Shown piece after piece: positions 36,352-45,803 of a stretch of 64,000 nucleotides of DNA (its first letter is position 1; every line of letters starts with the position of its first letter). Position numbers and translations under genes: made by a program. The stretch is taken from NCBI RefSeq assembly GCF_002312815.1, contig NZ_NKQJ01000010.1, forward strand, positions 1-64,000. Reading direction: 5' to 3'. The notes under the pieces were generated by a model. That model saw nothing but the letters and a program-made list of their open reading frames with translations, was not told the DNA's origin and ran no database searches. The stretch comes from Agaribacterium haliotis. Lineage in GTDB: Bacteria > Pseudomonadota > Gammaproteobacteria > Pseudomonadales > Cellvibrionaceae.

Positions 36352-36352
36352 A

Positions 36353-36733
36353 TTAATTCTCACCCTCTACTTTGGCTTCGATATTGAAGCTTTCACCACA
36401 GCCACATTCGTCTTTGACATTGGGGTTTTGCATAACAAGGTTTAAGTTCAACCCCTGCTGGCGCACATCGATTTCAGTGCCCTGAATGGCGCTTAGGTAC
36501 TGGCTGTCGATATAAAACTCAACACCATTGGCCAGGCTGCTGTTTAAATCGCCCTGCTCGGCTTGATCAACTTCATCAATTTGATATTTGTAGCCGGTAC
36601 AACCGGCCTGCTTCAGGCTCAGGCGGATCGCCGACTTGCCGGAGCGCGCTAACTGCTTGGCAAAATGCTGCTGCGCAGCGGCGGTGACATGCACCACATC
36701 CGCCTGCTGAAACTCAAAGTTTTCTACACTCAT
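36353..36733 (-). CDS. sufA: A-type Fe-S carrier (SufA/IscA)
   Basis: 126 residues with the three ligand cysteines of the HesB/IscA family: one in KQAGCTGYKYQI (about residue 44) and two in DECGCGESF near the end. This carrier takes a cluster from SufBCD and gives it to apo-proteins. The N-terminal 17 residues are slightly longer than E. coli IscA. It lies within the suf operon between sufS and sufT. Which of the names SufA, IscA or ErpA fits best cannot be decided by eye. Confidence 0.92.
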   Translation of the reverse strand: MSVENFEFQQADVVHVTAAAQQHFAKQLARSGKSAIRLSLKQAGCTGYKYQIDEVDQAEQGDLNSSLANGVEFYIDSQYLSAIQGTEIDVRQQGLNLNLVMQNPNVKDECGCGESFNIEAKVEGEN

Positions 36734-36762
36734 TTTTTTACACCCACCTTGCTGACCACGAC

Positions 36763-38010
36763 CTAACGCAAGAAACTTAAAACTTTGTCTAGCGCGGCAA
36801 ATAATGCGTCTACATCAGCCTTGCTGTTGTAAATGCTAAACGAAGCGCGCACCGTGCCGGGAATATTAAAATTCTGCATCAACGGCTGCACACAGTGATG
36901 ACCAGTGCGCACGGCAACGCCCTGCTGGTCAAGCAGTGTACCTATGTCAGCAGGATGCGTACCTTTGACAATAAAACTAAATACAGATGCACAGTGCTGA
37001 GCTTCACCGACGCGGACCAGGCCGTCTATCGCCTTACTTTTTTCGATGCAATAAGCCAACAGCTCACTTTCATGGGCAAGCAGCTCACGCCGGTCAAACT
37101 GCTTTAAATAATTAAAGGCCGCACCAAGGGCAATCACACCGGCGATATCGGGCGTGCCAGCTTCAAATTTGTAGGGCAACTGGTTAAAGGTCGTACCATC
37201 AAAACTAACCGTTTCAATCATTTCACCACCGCCCTGCCACGGCGGCATAGACTCAAGCAAAGCCTTTTTACCCCAGAGCCCACCGATACCGGTTGGCCCA
37301 AAAACTTTGTGGCCGCTAAACGCGTAAAAATCGCAGTCGAGCGCCTGCACATCGACATCAAAATGGGCCAAACCCTGGGCGCCATCAATTAAGACCAAGG
37401 CGCCGACTTCGTGCGCCAACGCAATCATTTGCTCAATGGGGTTAATCGAACCCAAAGCGTTACTGACATGGGCAACACTGACAAATTTCACCTTGTCACT
37501 GAGCATGGCTTGATAAGCTTCAAGGTCGAGCTCACCCTTAGCGGAGACGGGAATCGCTTTAAGTTTTGCGCCAACGGCTTCACAAATTAACTGCCACGGA
37601 ACGATATTACTGTGGTGCTCGAGCGCACTGACCAGTACTTCATCGCCGGCCTTTAAGTTTGCCCGCCCCCAACTGTAGGCAACCAGATTAATCGCCTCGG
37701 TTGTGCCACGCGTCCAGATTAGCTGTTTTGCCTCAGGACTATTAATGGCACTGGCCACGCTCGCCCGCGCGTTTTCAAATGCTGCTGTTGCCCTATCGGC
37801 CAGCGCGTGCGCACCGCGATGCACATTGCTGTTATCGCACTGATAGTAATGCACCAGGGCATCAATAACCGCCTGTGGCTTTTGGCTGGTTGCGGCATTG
37901 TCGAGATAGACCAGCGCGTGGCCGTTGACCGCCTGATTTAAAATAGGAAATTCAGCGCGGACTTCATCGACATTAAAGCGCCGTTGTTTTTGGCTTAGTT
38001 CAGCGTTCAC
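36763..38010 (-). CDS. sufS: SufS, type II cysteine desulfurase
   Basis: 415 residues. PLP-binding Lys in YAFSGHKVFGPTGIGGL (about residue 233), His in EHHSNIVPW and the active Cys in RTGHHCVQP (about 372), in the short loop typical of SufS (type II). It takes sulfur from cysteine and passes it to SufE, encoded in the same operon. The start codon is GTG at 38008-38010, 26 nt past the sufD stop; no alternative ATG is in frame nearby. Confidence 0.96.
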   Translation of the reverse strand: MNAELSQKQRRFNVDEVRAEFPILNQAVNGHALVYLDNAATSQKPQAVIDALVHYYQCDNSNVHRGAHALADRATAAFENARASVASAINSPEAKQLIWTRGTTEAINLVAYSWGRANLKAGDEVLVSALEHHSNIVPWQLICEAVGAKLKAIPVSAKGELDLEAYQAMLSDKVKFVSVAHVSNALGSINPIEQMIALAHEVGALVLIDGAQGLAHFDVDVQALDCDFYAFSGHKVFGPTGIGGLWGKKALLESMPPWQGGGEMIETVSFDGTTFNQLPYKFEAGTPDIAGVIALGAAFNYLKQFDRRELLAHESELLAYCIEKSKAIDGLVRVGEAQHCASVFSFIVKGTHPADIGTLLDQQGVAVRTGHHCVQPLMQNFNIPGTVRASFSIYNSKADVDALFAALDKVLSFLR

Positions 38011-38036
38011 TCGTTACTCATTAGTTCCAACGGAAC

Positions 38037-39371
38037 TTACAACAGATGTTTAGTTAGCGCGGGATCGCGGGAAAACAAGCCCGTTAGTTTTGACCTCGCC
38101 CAGGCAAGTAGTTGCTCATCGGCAATTTCTTCAAGCAGCTCATTAATAAACGCAAAACTCAGCAGTACTCTTGCCTCTTTTTCACTGATGCCGCGCGTGC
38201 GCAGATAGTGAAGGCCAAGGTCATCGAGCTGCGCAACGGTTGCGCCGTGAGCACAGCGCACATCATCGGCGTAGATCTCAAGCTCGGGTTTGGTATCGAC
38301 TTCAGCTTTATTGCTGGTCAGCAAATTCTTGTTGCTTAAATACGCTTCGGTTTTTTGCGCATCGGGATGAATATGAATACGGCCGTTAAACACCGCCCGC
38401 GCCTCGTCGGCAACAATGCCGCGAAACACTTCATTAGTTTGGCAGTGAGGCACCGCGTGCTCAATACAACTGTGCACATCGACATGCTGTTTATTCTGCG
38501 GCAGATAAACACCGTTAATCTCAGCCTCGGCGTTTTCACCTCGATAAGTCACACTAACATCAAGGCGCTTAAGCTCACTGCCCAAGGTCAAATAAAAACT
38601 GTTTAAGCGTGCACTGCGCTCAAGGCTCGCGTGTACGGCGCCGATATGCAATGCCGTTTCTTGCTCATCCTGCAGGCGATAGTGGCGCAAGCTTGCGTTC
38701 TCAGCGAGCACACATTCGCTCACCGAGTTAACAAAACTATTTTGTGCCGTCGCCGTCGTGCAAAACTGCTCAACCAAGGTCAGCTGAGCGCTCTTTTCAA
38801 GCACAAGCAACAAACGCTGATTGACAGCAAAATCCTGCTCGCACTGAGTACTAATATTAACGATATGTACAGGCTTTTTGGCTGCGGTATTGGCACTGAC
38901 ATGCAGCAACACGCCACCATCGATCATTTGGTTATTTAACGCGGCAAAACGATGATCGGCCAGCTCAAAACAACTATTGAGTTTGCTTTTTATCAGCGCT
39001 TGCTGAACCTCACTAGCATCGTCAAAAGTCAGCAGCTCAACACCGGCTTCGGCGTCCAGCAAACTAAGGTCTTTACGGTACACGCCGTTGACAAAAACCA
39101 AACGCTGGGCCTCGTAAGCGGGCAGATGGGTCAGCGCTTCAAGCTCGGCGCCGGAAAACGTTTCTCCGGCACGCCTGGCCGCAGCCAGCGCTTCAGGCTT
39201 AAAAAAGTCGCGCTTTTTAAGGCCGGCGACGCTGGTGTATTTCCAGTCTTCGCTCTTGCGTGTCGGCAGTTCAAAACCGCTCCACAGCGCTTTGCCCTGT
39301 GCTTTGATATCGGCAAGAAAGGCCGGGCCGTCTATTTCCGCCTGCTGCGACGAAATTAAAAAGTCCGCCAT
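38037..39371 (-). CDS. sufD: SufD, scaffold subunit of SufBCD
   Basis: 444 residues. The C-terminal beta-helix is seen through the typical passages NGRIHIHPDAQKTEAYLSNK, KAEVDTKPELEIYADDV and RCAHGATVAQLDD, the last one being the SufD counterpart of the SufB/SufC contact region. SufD with SufB and SufC makes the complex on which clusters are built. The ATG overlaps the sufC stop by one base (TAATG), so the two are coupled. Confidence 0.95.
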   Translation of the reverse strand: MADFLISSQQAEIDGPAFLADIKAQGKALWSGFELPTRKSEDWKYTSVAGLKKRDFFKPEALAAARRAGETFSGAELEALTHLPAYEAQRLVFVNGVYRKDLSLLDAEAGVELLTFDDASEVQQALIKSKLNSCFELADHRFAALNNQMIDGGVLLHVSANTAAKKPVHIVNISTQCEQDFAVNQRLLLVLEKSAQLTLVEQFCTTATAQNSFVNSVSECVLAENASLRHYRLQDEQETALHIGAVHASLERSARLNSFYLTLGSELKRLDVSVTYRGENAEAEINGVYLPQNKQHVDVHSCIEHAVPHCQTNEVFRGIVADEARAVFNGRIHIHPDAQKTEAYLSNKNLLTSNKAEVDTKPELEIYADDVRCAHGATVAQLDDLGLHYLRTRGISEKEARVLLSFAFINELLEEIADEQLLAWARSKLTGLFSRDPALTKHLL

Positions 39372-40132
39372 TACACCGCTCCGCCGTCAAGCCAGGCGTA
39401 ACCTTTGGCCTCAAGCTCGAGGGCCAGGCTTTTATCGCCACTTTTCACGATTTTACCGTCGGCCAGCACATGCACAAAGTCTGGCTCGATGTAGTCGAGC
39501 AAGCGCTGGTAATGGGTGACCACAATAAATGATCGCTCGGCCGAACGCAGGCTGTTTACGCCATCGGCAACCACTTGTAGCGCGTCGATATCGAGGCCGG
39601 AATCGGTTTCATCGAGAATCGCCAGAGACGGCTCGAGCAGCATCATCTGCATAATTTCGTTGCGCTTTTTCTCACCGCCGGAAAAACCTTCGTTGACACC
39701 GCGCTTTAAAAAAGCCTGGTCGAGATTAACGGCCTTACAGGCGCTGCGCGCTTGTTTCATAAAGTTCACGGCATCGAGTGCTTCAAGGCCGCGGTGCTCA
39801 CGCACGGCGTCGACAGCAGCTTTTAAAAACTCCATATTGCTGACGCCGGGAATTTCTACCGGGTATTGAAACGCGAGAAATAAACCTTCGCGAGCGCGCT
39901 CTTCGGTTTCCATTTCACACAGGTCTTTGCCGTGAAATTCAACGCTGCCAGAGGTCACTTCATAACCTTCGCGGCCACTTAAAACATGGCCGAGGGTACT
40001 CTTACCCGCGCCATTGGGGCCCATAATTGCGTGCACTTCACCGGGTTTGATCTCTAAATTCAAACCTTTGAGAATATCTTTTTCTTCAACTTTGGCTTCT
40101 AAGCCTTTAATGCTAAGCACAGTTTTCTCCAA
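39371..40132 (-). CDS. sufC: SufC, ATPase of SufBCD
   Basis: 253 residues. ABC ATPase motifs: Walker A GPNGAGKSTL (about residue 37), signature FSGGEKKRNEI (about 151) and Walker B LAILDETDSGLD (about 170). The FSGGEKKR form with the Asp-Glu-Thr-Asp-Ser-Gly run is specific to SufC. Its ATP hydrolysis changes SufBD shape during cluster building. A gap of 180 nt separates it from sufB; no other gene fits in this gap. Confidence 0.97.
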   Translation of the reverse strand: MEKTVLSIKGLEAKVEEKDILKGLNLEIKPGEVHAIMGPNGAGKSTLGHVLSGREGYEVTSGSVEFHGKDLCEMETEERAREGLFLAFQYPVEIPGVSNMEFLKAAVDAVREHRGLEALDAVNFMKQARSACKAVNLDQAFLKRGVNEGFSGGEKKRNEIMQMMLLEPSLAILDETDSGLDIDALQVVADGVNSLRSAERSFIVVTHYQRLLDYIEPDFVHVLADGKIVKSGDKSLALELEAKGYAWLDGGAV

Positions 40133-40312
40133 CCTTCACCCGTTGTAGCAAGCGCGCCACATGCAGCTGCCTGCTAAACCCTCGCAATATAATGCCCGCA
40201 CACTTAAAAACTAAATTGAGTGTTTGAACATGCTCACCGCGAGCGTTTTAAATTAATTAACCATCGATAACACAATAGCCGGCACAATTTAATCGGCGCC
40301 GACTGTGTACAC

Positions 40313-41752
40313 TTAACCAACCGACCCTTCGAGACTGACCTCTAACAATTTACCGGCCTCAACAGCAAATTCCATCGGCAACTCTTTAAACACTTCTTTA
40401 CAGAACCCGTTAACAATCATTGACACGGCTTTTTCCGTATCGATGCCGCGCTGCAAACACAGGTAGAGCTGATCGTCACTGACTTTTGATGTTGTCGCTT
40501 CGTGCTCAACCACCGCACTTGGGTTTTTGCTCTCTATATACGGAAAGGTATGTGCCGCACACTTGTCACCAATTAACAGCGAGTCGCACTGGGTATAGTT
40601 GCGCGCCCCTTCGGCTTTAGGGTTCATGCGCACAAGGCCGCGATAGGCGTTAGAACTTTTACCCGCGCTAATACCTTTAGAAATAATGGTCGACTTAGTA
40701 TTTTTACCCAAGTGAATCATCTTTGTGCCGGTATCGGCTTGCTGATAATTATTGGTCAGTGCCACCGAATAAAATTCACCAACACTGTTATCGCCTTTTA
40801 ATACGCAGCTTGGGTACTTCCAGGTCACCGCCGAGCCAGTTTCAACTTGTGTCCAGCTGATGCGGGCGTTGTTGTGGGCCACACCGCGTTTGGTAACAAA
40901 GTTATAAATACCGCCTTTACCTTCGGCGTCACCGGGGTACCAGTTCTGTACCGTGCTGTATTTAATATTGGCATTGTCGAGCGCAACCAGTTCAACCACC
41001 GCCGCGTGCAGCTGATTTTCATCGCGCATCGGCGCGGTGCAACCTTCGAGGTAACTCACCGTTGACGCTTCGTCGGCAATAATTAAGGTGCGCTCAAACT
41101 GGCCGGTATTACTTTCGTTAATACGAAAATAGGTCGACAACTCCATCGGGCAGCGCACCCCTTTAGGGATATATACAAAACTACCGTCGGAAAATACCGC
41201 GCAGTTAAGTGCGGCAAAATAATTGTCTTTGACCGGCACCACCGAACCTAAGTATTTTTTAACCAGCTCAGGGTACTCGTGCACAGCCTCGGAAATCGGG
41301 CAAAAAATTACCCCGGCATCTTTTAGTTTCTCGCGAAAGGTGGTCGCCACCGATACCGAGTCAAAGACCGCATCGACTGCAACGCCGGCGAGCATCTCCT
41401 GCTCGTGCAGCGGGATACCGAGTTTGTTGTACGTTTCAATCAACTCCGGGTCGACCTCATCCAAACTTTTGGGTTTGTCTTCCAGGCTCTTAGGCGCCGA
41501 GTAATAAGAGATCTCTTGATAGTCGATTTTCGGGTAGTTAACGTGGGCCCAGTCGGGCTCGTCCATCTCTTTCCACGCAGCAAACGCCGCCAAGCGCCAT
41601 TCGAGCATCCACTCGGGCTCGCCTTTTTTTGCAGAGATAAAACGAATCGTATCTTCGTTTAGGCCCGGCGCCAGCGTTTCACTTTCAATATCGGAGACAA
41701 AACCTGCGGCGTAGTCTTTTGATATCGCTTCATCGATTTGTTCTTGAGACAT
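40313..41752 (-). CDS. sufB: SufB, main Fe-S scaffold
   Basis: 479 residues. Typical passages: [32 protein letters not shown] with the conserved Cys, [30 protein letters not shown] and [30 protein letters not shown]. It holds the nascent cluster and receives sulfur from SufE. The start is 50 nt past the iscS stop. The 180-nt gap to sufC may include an RNA processing or regulatory site, though I see no clear hairpin. Confidence 0.97.
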   Translation of the reverse strand: MSQEQIDEAISKDYAAGFVSDIESETLAPGLNEDTIRFISAKKGEPEWMLEWRLAAFAAWKEMDEPDWAHVNYPKIDYQEISYYSAPKSLEDKPKSLDEVDPELIETYNKLGIPLHEQEMLAGVAVDAVFDSVSVATTFREKLKDAGVIFCPISEAVHEYPELVKKYLGSVVPVKDNYFAALNCAVFSDGSFVYIPKGVRCPMELSTYFRINESNTGQFERTLIIADEASTVSYLEGCTAPMRDENQLHAAVVELVALDNANIKYSTVQNWYPGDAEGKGGIYNFVTKRGVAHNNARISWTQVETGSAVTWKYPSCVLKGDNSVGEFYSVALTNNYQQADTGTKMIHLGKNTKSTIISKGISAGKSSNAYRGLVRMNPKAEGARNYTQCDSLLIGDKCAAHTFPYIESKNPSAVVEHEATTSKVSDDQLYLCLQRGIDTEKAVSMIVNGFCKEVFKELPMEFAVEAGKLLEVSLEGSVG

Positions 41753-41802
41753 AATACTCGTCTATGGTTGGTACAGCAGCAAAGCTGGTTTGCTTAAGCC
41801 AG

Positions 41803-42957
41803 TTAAGCGGCTAAAGAGCTGTAGACACGCCGAAGCACGGCCACAGCCTGTTTAATATCATCGAGCCGGGTAAAGCGGCCAAAACTCAAACGGATGGAAC
41901 TGAGCGCATCGGCCTCACTTAAGCCCATCGCAGCGAGCACATAAGACGGCGCCATGGTTGCCGACATACACGCAGAACCGCTGCTGACAGCAAGCTCTCG
42001 CAAACTCAGCAACAGCACCTCGCCTTCCACACCTTTAAAACACAGATTGACGATACCGGGCACACTGTGCTCAAAGCTGCCGTTGTGGCTGATGCCCTCG
42101 CAGCCTTCGAGCCCTTCAAATAATTCCTCGCGCAAACCTTGCAGGCGCTGCTTTTCGCTTGGCAAACGCGCTCTGGCAAGCTCGGCAGCTTTGCCCATGC
42201 CGACGATCTGGTGCGTTGCCAGGGTGCCCGAGCGCATACCGCGCTCGTGGCCGCCGCCGTGCATCTGCGCACTTAGTTCAAGTTCAGGGCAGCGCCGAAC
42301 ATACAGTGCGCCCTGCCCTTTAGGGCCGTACATTTTGTGCGCCGAGATCGACATTAAATCGATGTTCAGCGCTTTGACGTCAACGTCAATTTTGGCCACG
42401 CTCTGCGCGGCATCAACATGCAAAAAGATACCCTGCTCGCGGGTCCAGGCACCAAGCTCGGCAATATCGTTGAGCGCACCGGTTTCATTGTTGGCGTGCA
42501 TCAGTGACACCAGTGCCGTGTTCTCGCGCTGCGCCGCTTTGATCGTATCAATGCTGACGCGGCCGTCGCACTCGGGCGATACATAGCTGACTTCACAGCC
42601 TAACGCTTCGAGCTCGGCGCAAACATCCAACACACTTTTGTGTTCGATGCTCGAGGTAATAATGTGCGCGCCCTGCAGCGCCTTTTTTTCGACCAAACCT
42701 TTAAGCGCGAGATTGCTCGCCTCGGTTGCACCACTGGTCCAAACAATTTCTCTCGGGTCGGCATTAATCAAACCGGCCAGCTCTGCGCGAGCGTGCTCAA
42801 CCGCTTCTTCAGCTTTCCAGCCAAACAGGTGCGAGCGCGACGCGGGATTGGCAAAGTTGCCATCAAGGGTTAAACAGGCAGACATCGATTTGGCAACGGC
42901 GGGATCGACAGGCGTCGTCGCGGCATAGTCAAAGTATATTGGCTGCTTTAAACTCAT
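41803..42957 (-). CDS. iscS: IscS/NifS-type (type I) cysteine desulfurase
   Basis: 384 residues. PLP-binding Lys in LMSISAHKMYGPKGQGALYV (about residue 203) and active Cys in the long mobile loop SSGSACMSATMAPSYVL (about 325), typical of type I desulfurases. It lies 11 nt downstream of iscR and before sufB. The operon thus has two desulfurases, this one and SufS. IscS usually also supplies sulfur for tRNA thiolation, which may explain why it was kept even with SufS present. It starts MSLKQPIYFDYAATTPVD. Confidence 0.94.
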   Translation of the reverse strand: MSLKQPIYFDYAATTPVDPAVAKSMSACLTLDGNFANPASRSHLFGWKAEEAVEHARAELAGLINADPREIVWTSGATEASNLALKGLVEKKALQGAHIITSSIEHKSVLDVCAELEALGCEVSYVSPECDGRVSIDTIKAAQRENTALVSLMHANNETGALNDIAELGAWTREQGIFLHVDAAQSVAKIDVDVKALNIDLMSISAHKMYGPKGQGALYVRRCPELELSAQMHGGGHERGMRSGTLATHQIVGMGKAAELARARLPSEKQRLQGLREELFEGLEGCEGISHNGSFEHSVPGIVNLCFKGVEGEVLLLSLRELAVSSGSACMSATMAPSYVLAAMGLSEADALSSIRLSFGRFTRLDDIKQAVAVLRRVYSSLAA

Positions 42958-42968
42958 AGTTTCACTAC

Positions 42969-43466
42969 TTAAGCGGAGCCGTTCAGGCTCTCGACACGAA
43001 TTTTTTCCACGGGGCCAAGACCTATGCCCTCGTTGCGGTTCTGCCGCTCGGCGACATCGCGAACGGCCTGTTTTTCGATCAGCGAAGCGAGGCTAATACT
43101 ACTTAAAAATGTGTGGATCTGGGCGCTAAGGTCAGACCACAAATAGTGGGTCAGGCAAACATCGCCATTTTGGCAGTCGCCCTTGCCGCTGCAGTTGGTC
43201 GCATCAATGCTCTCGTTGACGGCATCGATAATCTGCGCCACAAAGATCTCTGCGGCCTCGCGGTTTAAACGATAGCCACCGCCGGGCCCGCGAACGCTCT
43301 TAACCAAGCTATTTTGGCGAAGTTTGGCAAACAACTGCTCAAGGTAAGACAAACTTATATGCTGACGCTTGCTGATATCGGCCAGGCTCACCGGCCCTTG
43401 ATTGGCGTGAAGCGCCAAATCCAGCATCGCTGTCACCGCATAGCGGCCCTTGGTTGTTAAACGCAT
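42969..43466 (-). CDS. iscR: IscR, Fe-S-sensing Rrf2-family regulator
   Basis: 165 residues. Winged helix at the N-terminus ([20 protein letters not shown] ... [29 protein letters not shown]). The cluster ligands Cys92, Cys98, Cys104 and His107 fall at the same numbers as in E. coli IscR. The [2Fe-2S] form represses promoters with type 1 boxes. Two such boxes overlap the promoter just upstream, so it probably represses its own operon, including all Suf genes. It is the first gene of the operon. Confidence 0.96.
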   Translation of the reverse strand: MRLTTKGRYAVTAMLDLALHANQGPVSLADISKRQHISLSYLEQLFAKLRQNSLVKSVRGPGGGYRLNREAAEIFVAQIIDAVNESIDATNCSGKGDCQNGDVCLTHYLWSDLSAQIHTFLSSISLASLIEKQAVRDVAERQNRNEGIGLGPVEKIRVESLNGSA

Positions 43467-43494
43467 GTCGTTATTCCTCGCAGCATGTGCGCGG

Positions 43495-43524
43495 ATTATC
43501 GTAAAACCCGAGTAAAACAGTCAA
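43495..43524 (-). promoter_or_regulatory. Promoter of the iscR-suf operon
   Basis: On the minus strand, -35 TTGACT (43519-43524) and -10 GATAAT (43495-43500) with an 18-nt spacer. Transcription would start about 20 nt before the iscR ATG at 43466. The -35 lies inside the nearer IscR box. Confidence 0.75.
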
Positions 43525-43528
43525 GTAT
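43505..43528. promoter_or_regulatory. Type 1 IscR-binding site, promoter-overlapping
   Basis: The plus strand reads CCCGAGTAAAACAGTCAAG (43507-43525) with AA and TAT at the flanks. This fits the type 1 IscR pattern, an inverted repeat of roughly ACCCGACT/AGTCGGGT around an A/T-rich centre. It covers the -35 box of the iscR promoter, so binding should block RNA polymerase. Confidence 0.72.
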
Positions 43529-43529
43529 A

Positions 43530-43553
43530 TATCCGACTATTTTACTCAGGTAA
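43530..43553. promoter_or_regulatory. Second type 1 IscR-binding site
   Basis: The plus strand reads CCGACTATTTTACTCAGG (43533-43550), flanked by TAT and TAA. It is an inverted-repeat match to the type 1 IscR motif, 2 nt from the first site on the far side of the -35 box. Two adjacent type 1 boxes ahead of iscR are a common arrangement. Confidence 0.75.
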
Positions 43554-43574
43554 ATAACCCCTTTTTATGCAGGG

Positions 43575-44378
43575 TTATTTGCTTTGTAGCGTTTCAATTT
43601 CAGCTTCGAGTTTTTCGATGCGGTTGCTGCTGTGGTAAATGCCATTTTGTATCGACGTCAGCATACCGCGCAGGATGCTCAGCTCCATCTCATCGAGGCG
43701 AATGCGATTAAACATGCGCCTAAGGCGTGTCACCGTCTGCCGCGGGTTGTCTTTATCGAGAAACTGCAGCTTGCTTAAAGTTTCTTCGAGGTGCTCGTAA
43801 TAGCGTTCCAACGCTTCATTATTGGCCGGCGGCTGGTCCCAATCGTTAAAACGCAGCGGCTGGCCATCTTCCGGTGCCAGCGCGCTCATGCGTATCTCGT
43901 AGGTAATCACCTGGATCGCCGCGGCAATATTGAGAGAGCTGTATTCAGGGTTCGCCGGGATGTGCACGTGGTAGTGACACTTTTGCAGCTCTTCGTTCGT
44001 TAAACCGCGATCTTCGCGGCCAAACAAAATGGCCGTTTTGTGTTGTTTAGCCTCCTGCCATATGCGATCAGCGCATTCGCGCGGGGTTTGCAAAGGCCAC
44101 GGGATGCGGCGCTCGCGCGCGCTGGTACCAATCACCAAAGAACAATCGGCGATGGCCTCGTCGAGGCTTGAGGCCACCTCAACCTGGTCGAGCACATCGA
44201 CCGCATTCGCCGCGCGCCAGGTAGCTTTGGCCGTTGGGTACTCTTTTGGATCAACCAACACTAACTTGCTAAGGCCCATATTTTTTAAAGCGCGAGCAGC
44301 CGCACCGATATTGCCGGGGTGAGTGGTATTGATCATCACGATCTTAATATTGTCGAGAGTCGCTTTTAAGTCAGACAT
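43575..44378 (-). CDS. trmJ: TrmJ, tRNA Cm32/Um32 methyltransferase
   Basis: 267 residues from the ATG at 44376-44378, which gives the normal start MSDLKATLDNIKIVMINTTHPGNIGAAARAL; a longer frame would add 24 unlike residues. SPOUT motifs: NTTHPGNIGAAARALKN, ILFGREDRGLTNEEL and VHIPANPEYSSLNIAAAIQV, which form the trefoil knot and SAM site. It methylates the ribose of nucleotide 32 in several tRNAs. It is next to iscR, as in many gammaproteobacteria, but its usual divergent partner suhB is 9 kb away here. Confidence 0.94.
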   Translation of the reverse strand: MSDLKATLDNIKIVMINTTHPGNIGAAARALKNMGLSKLVLVDPKEYPTAKATWRAANAVDVLDQVEVASSLDEAIADCSLVIGTSARERRIPWPLQTPRECADRIWQEAKQHKTAILFGREDRGLTNEELQKCHYHVHIPANPEYSSLNIAAAIQVITYEIRMSALAPEDGQPLRFNDWDQPPANNEALERYYEHLEETLSKLQFLDKDNPRQTVTRLRRMFNRIRLDEMELSILRGMLTSIQNGIYHSSNRIEKLEAEIETLQSK

Positions 44379-44615
44379 TGGCGCCTTGAATTTAGCTCTG
44401 ATTGGGGTAAATAGGCCGCGCATTCTACTCTGCTTAGCGCTTGACGTCATGTGCCCGACGACTACTAAAGCGCGCTAAAAACAGACCGTCTCAATATCGC
44501 AGCAGCAGCTGGTATCGCTCGCGGCACCGCCTATAAATGCGCTCGTTAAACGCCAAGCGCACAGATGCGAGTGTGCTAAGATCGGCTTTTCTTCCAGCCG
44601 TTAAGGGATTAACCC

Positions 44616-45803
44616 ATGCCGCGTCTTCGCTTGCCCCGCGCCGCCTATCTTTCTTTTACCGCTCTTTGCATAAGTTGTGTATTTTTTTTAAGCGCATGTG
44701 AGCAACAGGCCAAAGCAAGCCTGCCGACACAAAAGGTCTTGCTCGCCGACGTCAGCGAGCAGCAATTTAACCCGCAGTCGAGTTATGTTGGCCAGGTTAA
44801 AGCCATCAGTGATATTGCCGTGCGGCCAAAAGTCAGCGGTTATATTAAAGAAATTGCATTTAAAGAAGGCCAGCTTGTCGAGCTTGGCCAGCTGCTGTTT
44901 CGCATTGATGCGCGGCCCTTTCAGTCTGAACTCAACCAGGCAAACGCCCAGCTAAGTAGCAGCGAGGCAAATTTTATCGCCGCCAAGGCTGCGTTTGATC
45001 GCGGCCAGCAGCTGGTCGCCGACAACTACATCAGCCAAAACGAACTCGATGAATTACAAGCGCGCTATTTAGGCACGAAGGCCTCGGTCGACAGCGCCCA
45101 GGCCGCCGTCAATAACGCCAAGCTCAACCTCGACTACACACGCATTACTGCGGCGTTTGCCGGGCGTATCGGCCGCACACCTTATGCCGTCGGCGACCTG
45201 GTCAGCCCCACCGATCAGGCGCTGGCCAACTTGACCTCCATCGACCCGATACGCATTGAATTTAGCATCAGCGAAAAACTCTTTACCCACGGGCAAAAAC
45301 TCAAAGAGCGCCATCAACACAGCGGTAAAGTCTCTGACATGTTTAATGTCTGGGTCGATTTAGATCACGATTTTCGCTACCCCGAACCCGGCGCCATCAG
45401 CTACATCGCCAATCGTGTCGACACCAATACCGGCACAGTGCTGGTGCGCGCCGAACTGCCCAACGCCAGCGGCTTTTTGCGCCCCGGCATGCACGCCACC
45501 GCGGTGCTTGAAACCAAAATGAGCATCGCCGGTTTATTTGTCCCCAGGGTGGCAGTTCAAGCCGATCAACAGGGGAACTTTGTGTTTGTTGTCGATCAAG
45601 ACAAGGTCGCCAGCAAACGCTACATCGAACTGGGCGACACCCAGCTTAACGACCTGATTCACGTTGAAGACGGGCTCGAGCTCGGCGAGCGGGTTGTCAG
45701 CAAAGGCCTGCAGCGCTTGCGCTCGGGCCAGACCGTCGACATTGAACAGGCGCAGCCCTACCAGCCGAGCGCAAATGCCGACAGCGCTGGAGTAAAACCG
45801 TGA
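44616..45803 (+). CDS. RND efflux periplasmic adaptor (MexE-like lipoprotein)
   Basis: 395 residues. Signal with lipobox FFLSAC, so the mature protein is probably lipid-anchored. Biotinyl-lipoyl part [31 protein letters not shown], helical hairpin about 100-170 ([27 protein letters not shown]) and a return strand [14 protein letters not shown], as in MexE/AcrA-type proteins. It links the pump to an outer-membrane channel that is not encoded here. Its stop overlaps the start of the pump gene (GTGA). Confidence 0.93.
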   Translation: MPRLRLPRAAYLSFTALCISCVFFLSACEQQAKASLPTQKVLLADVSEQQFNPQSSYVGQVKAISDIAVRPKVSGYIKEIAFKEGQLVELGQLLFRIDARPFQSELNQANAQLSSSEANFIAAKAAFDRGQQLVADNYISQNELDELQARYLGTKASVDSAQAAVNNAKLNLDYTRITAAFAGRIGRTPYAVGDLVSPTDQALANLTSIDPIRIEFSISEKLFTHGQKLKERHQHSGKVSDMFNVWVDLDHDFRYPEPGAISYIANRVDTNTGTVLVRAELPNASGFLRPGMHATAVLETKMSIAGLFVPRVAVQADQQGNFVFVVDQDKVASKRYIELGDTQLNDLIHVEDGLELGERVVSKGLQRLRSGQTVDIEQAQPYQPSANADSAGVKP

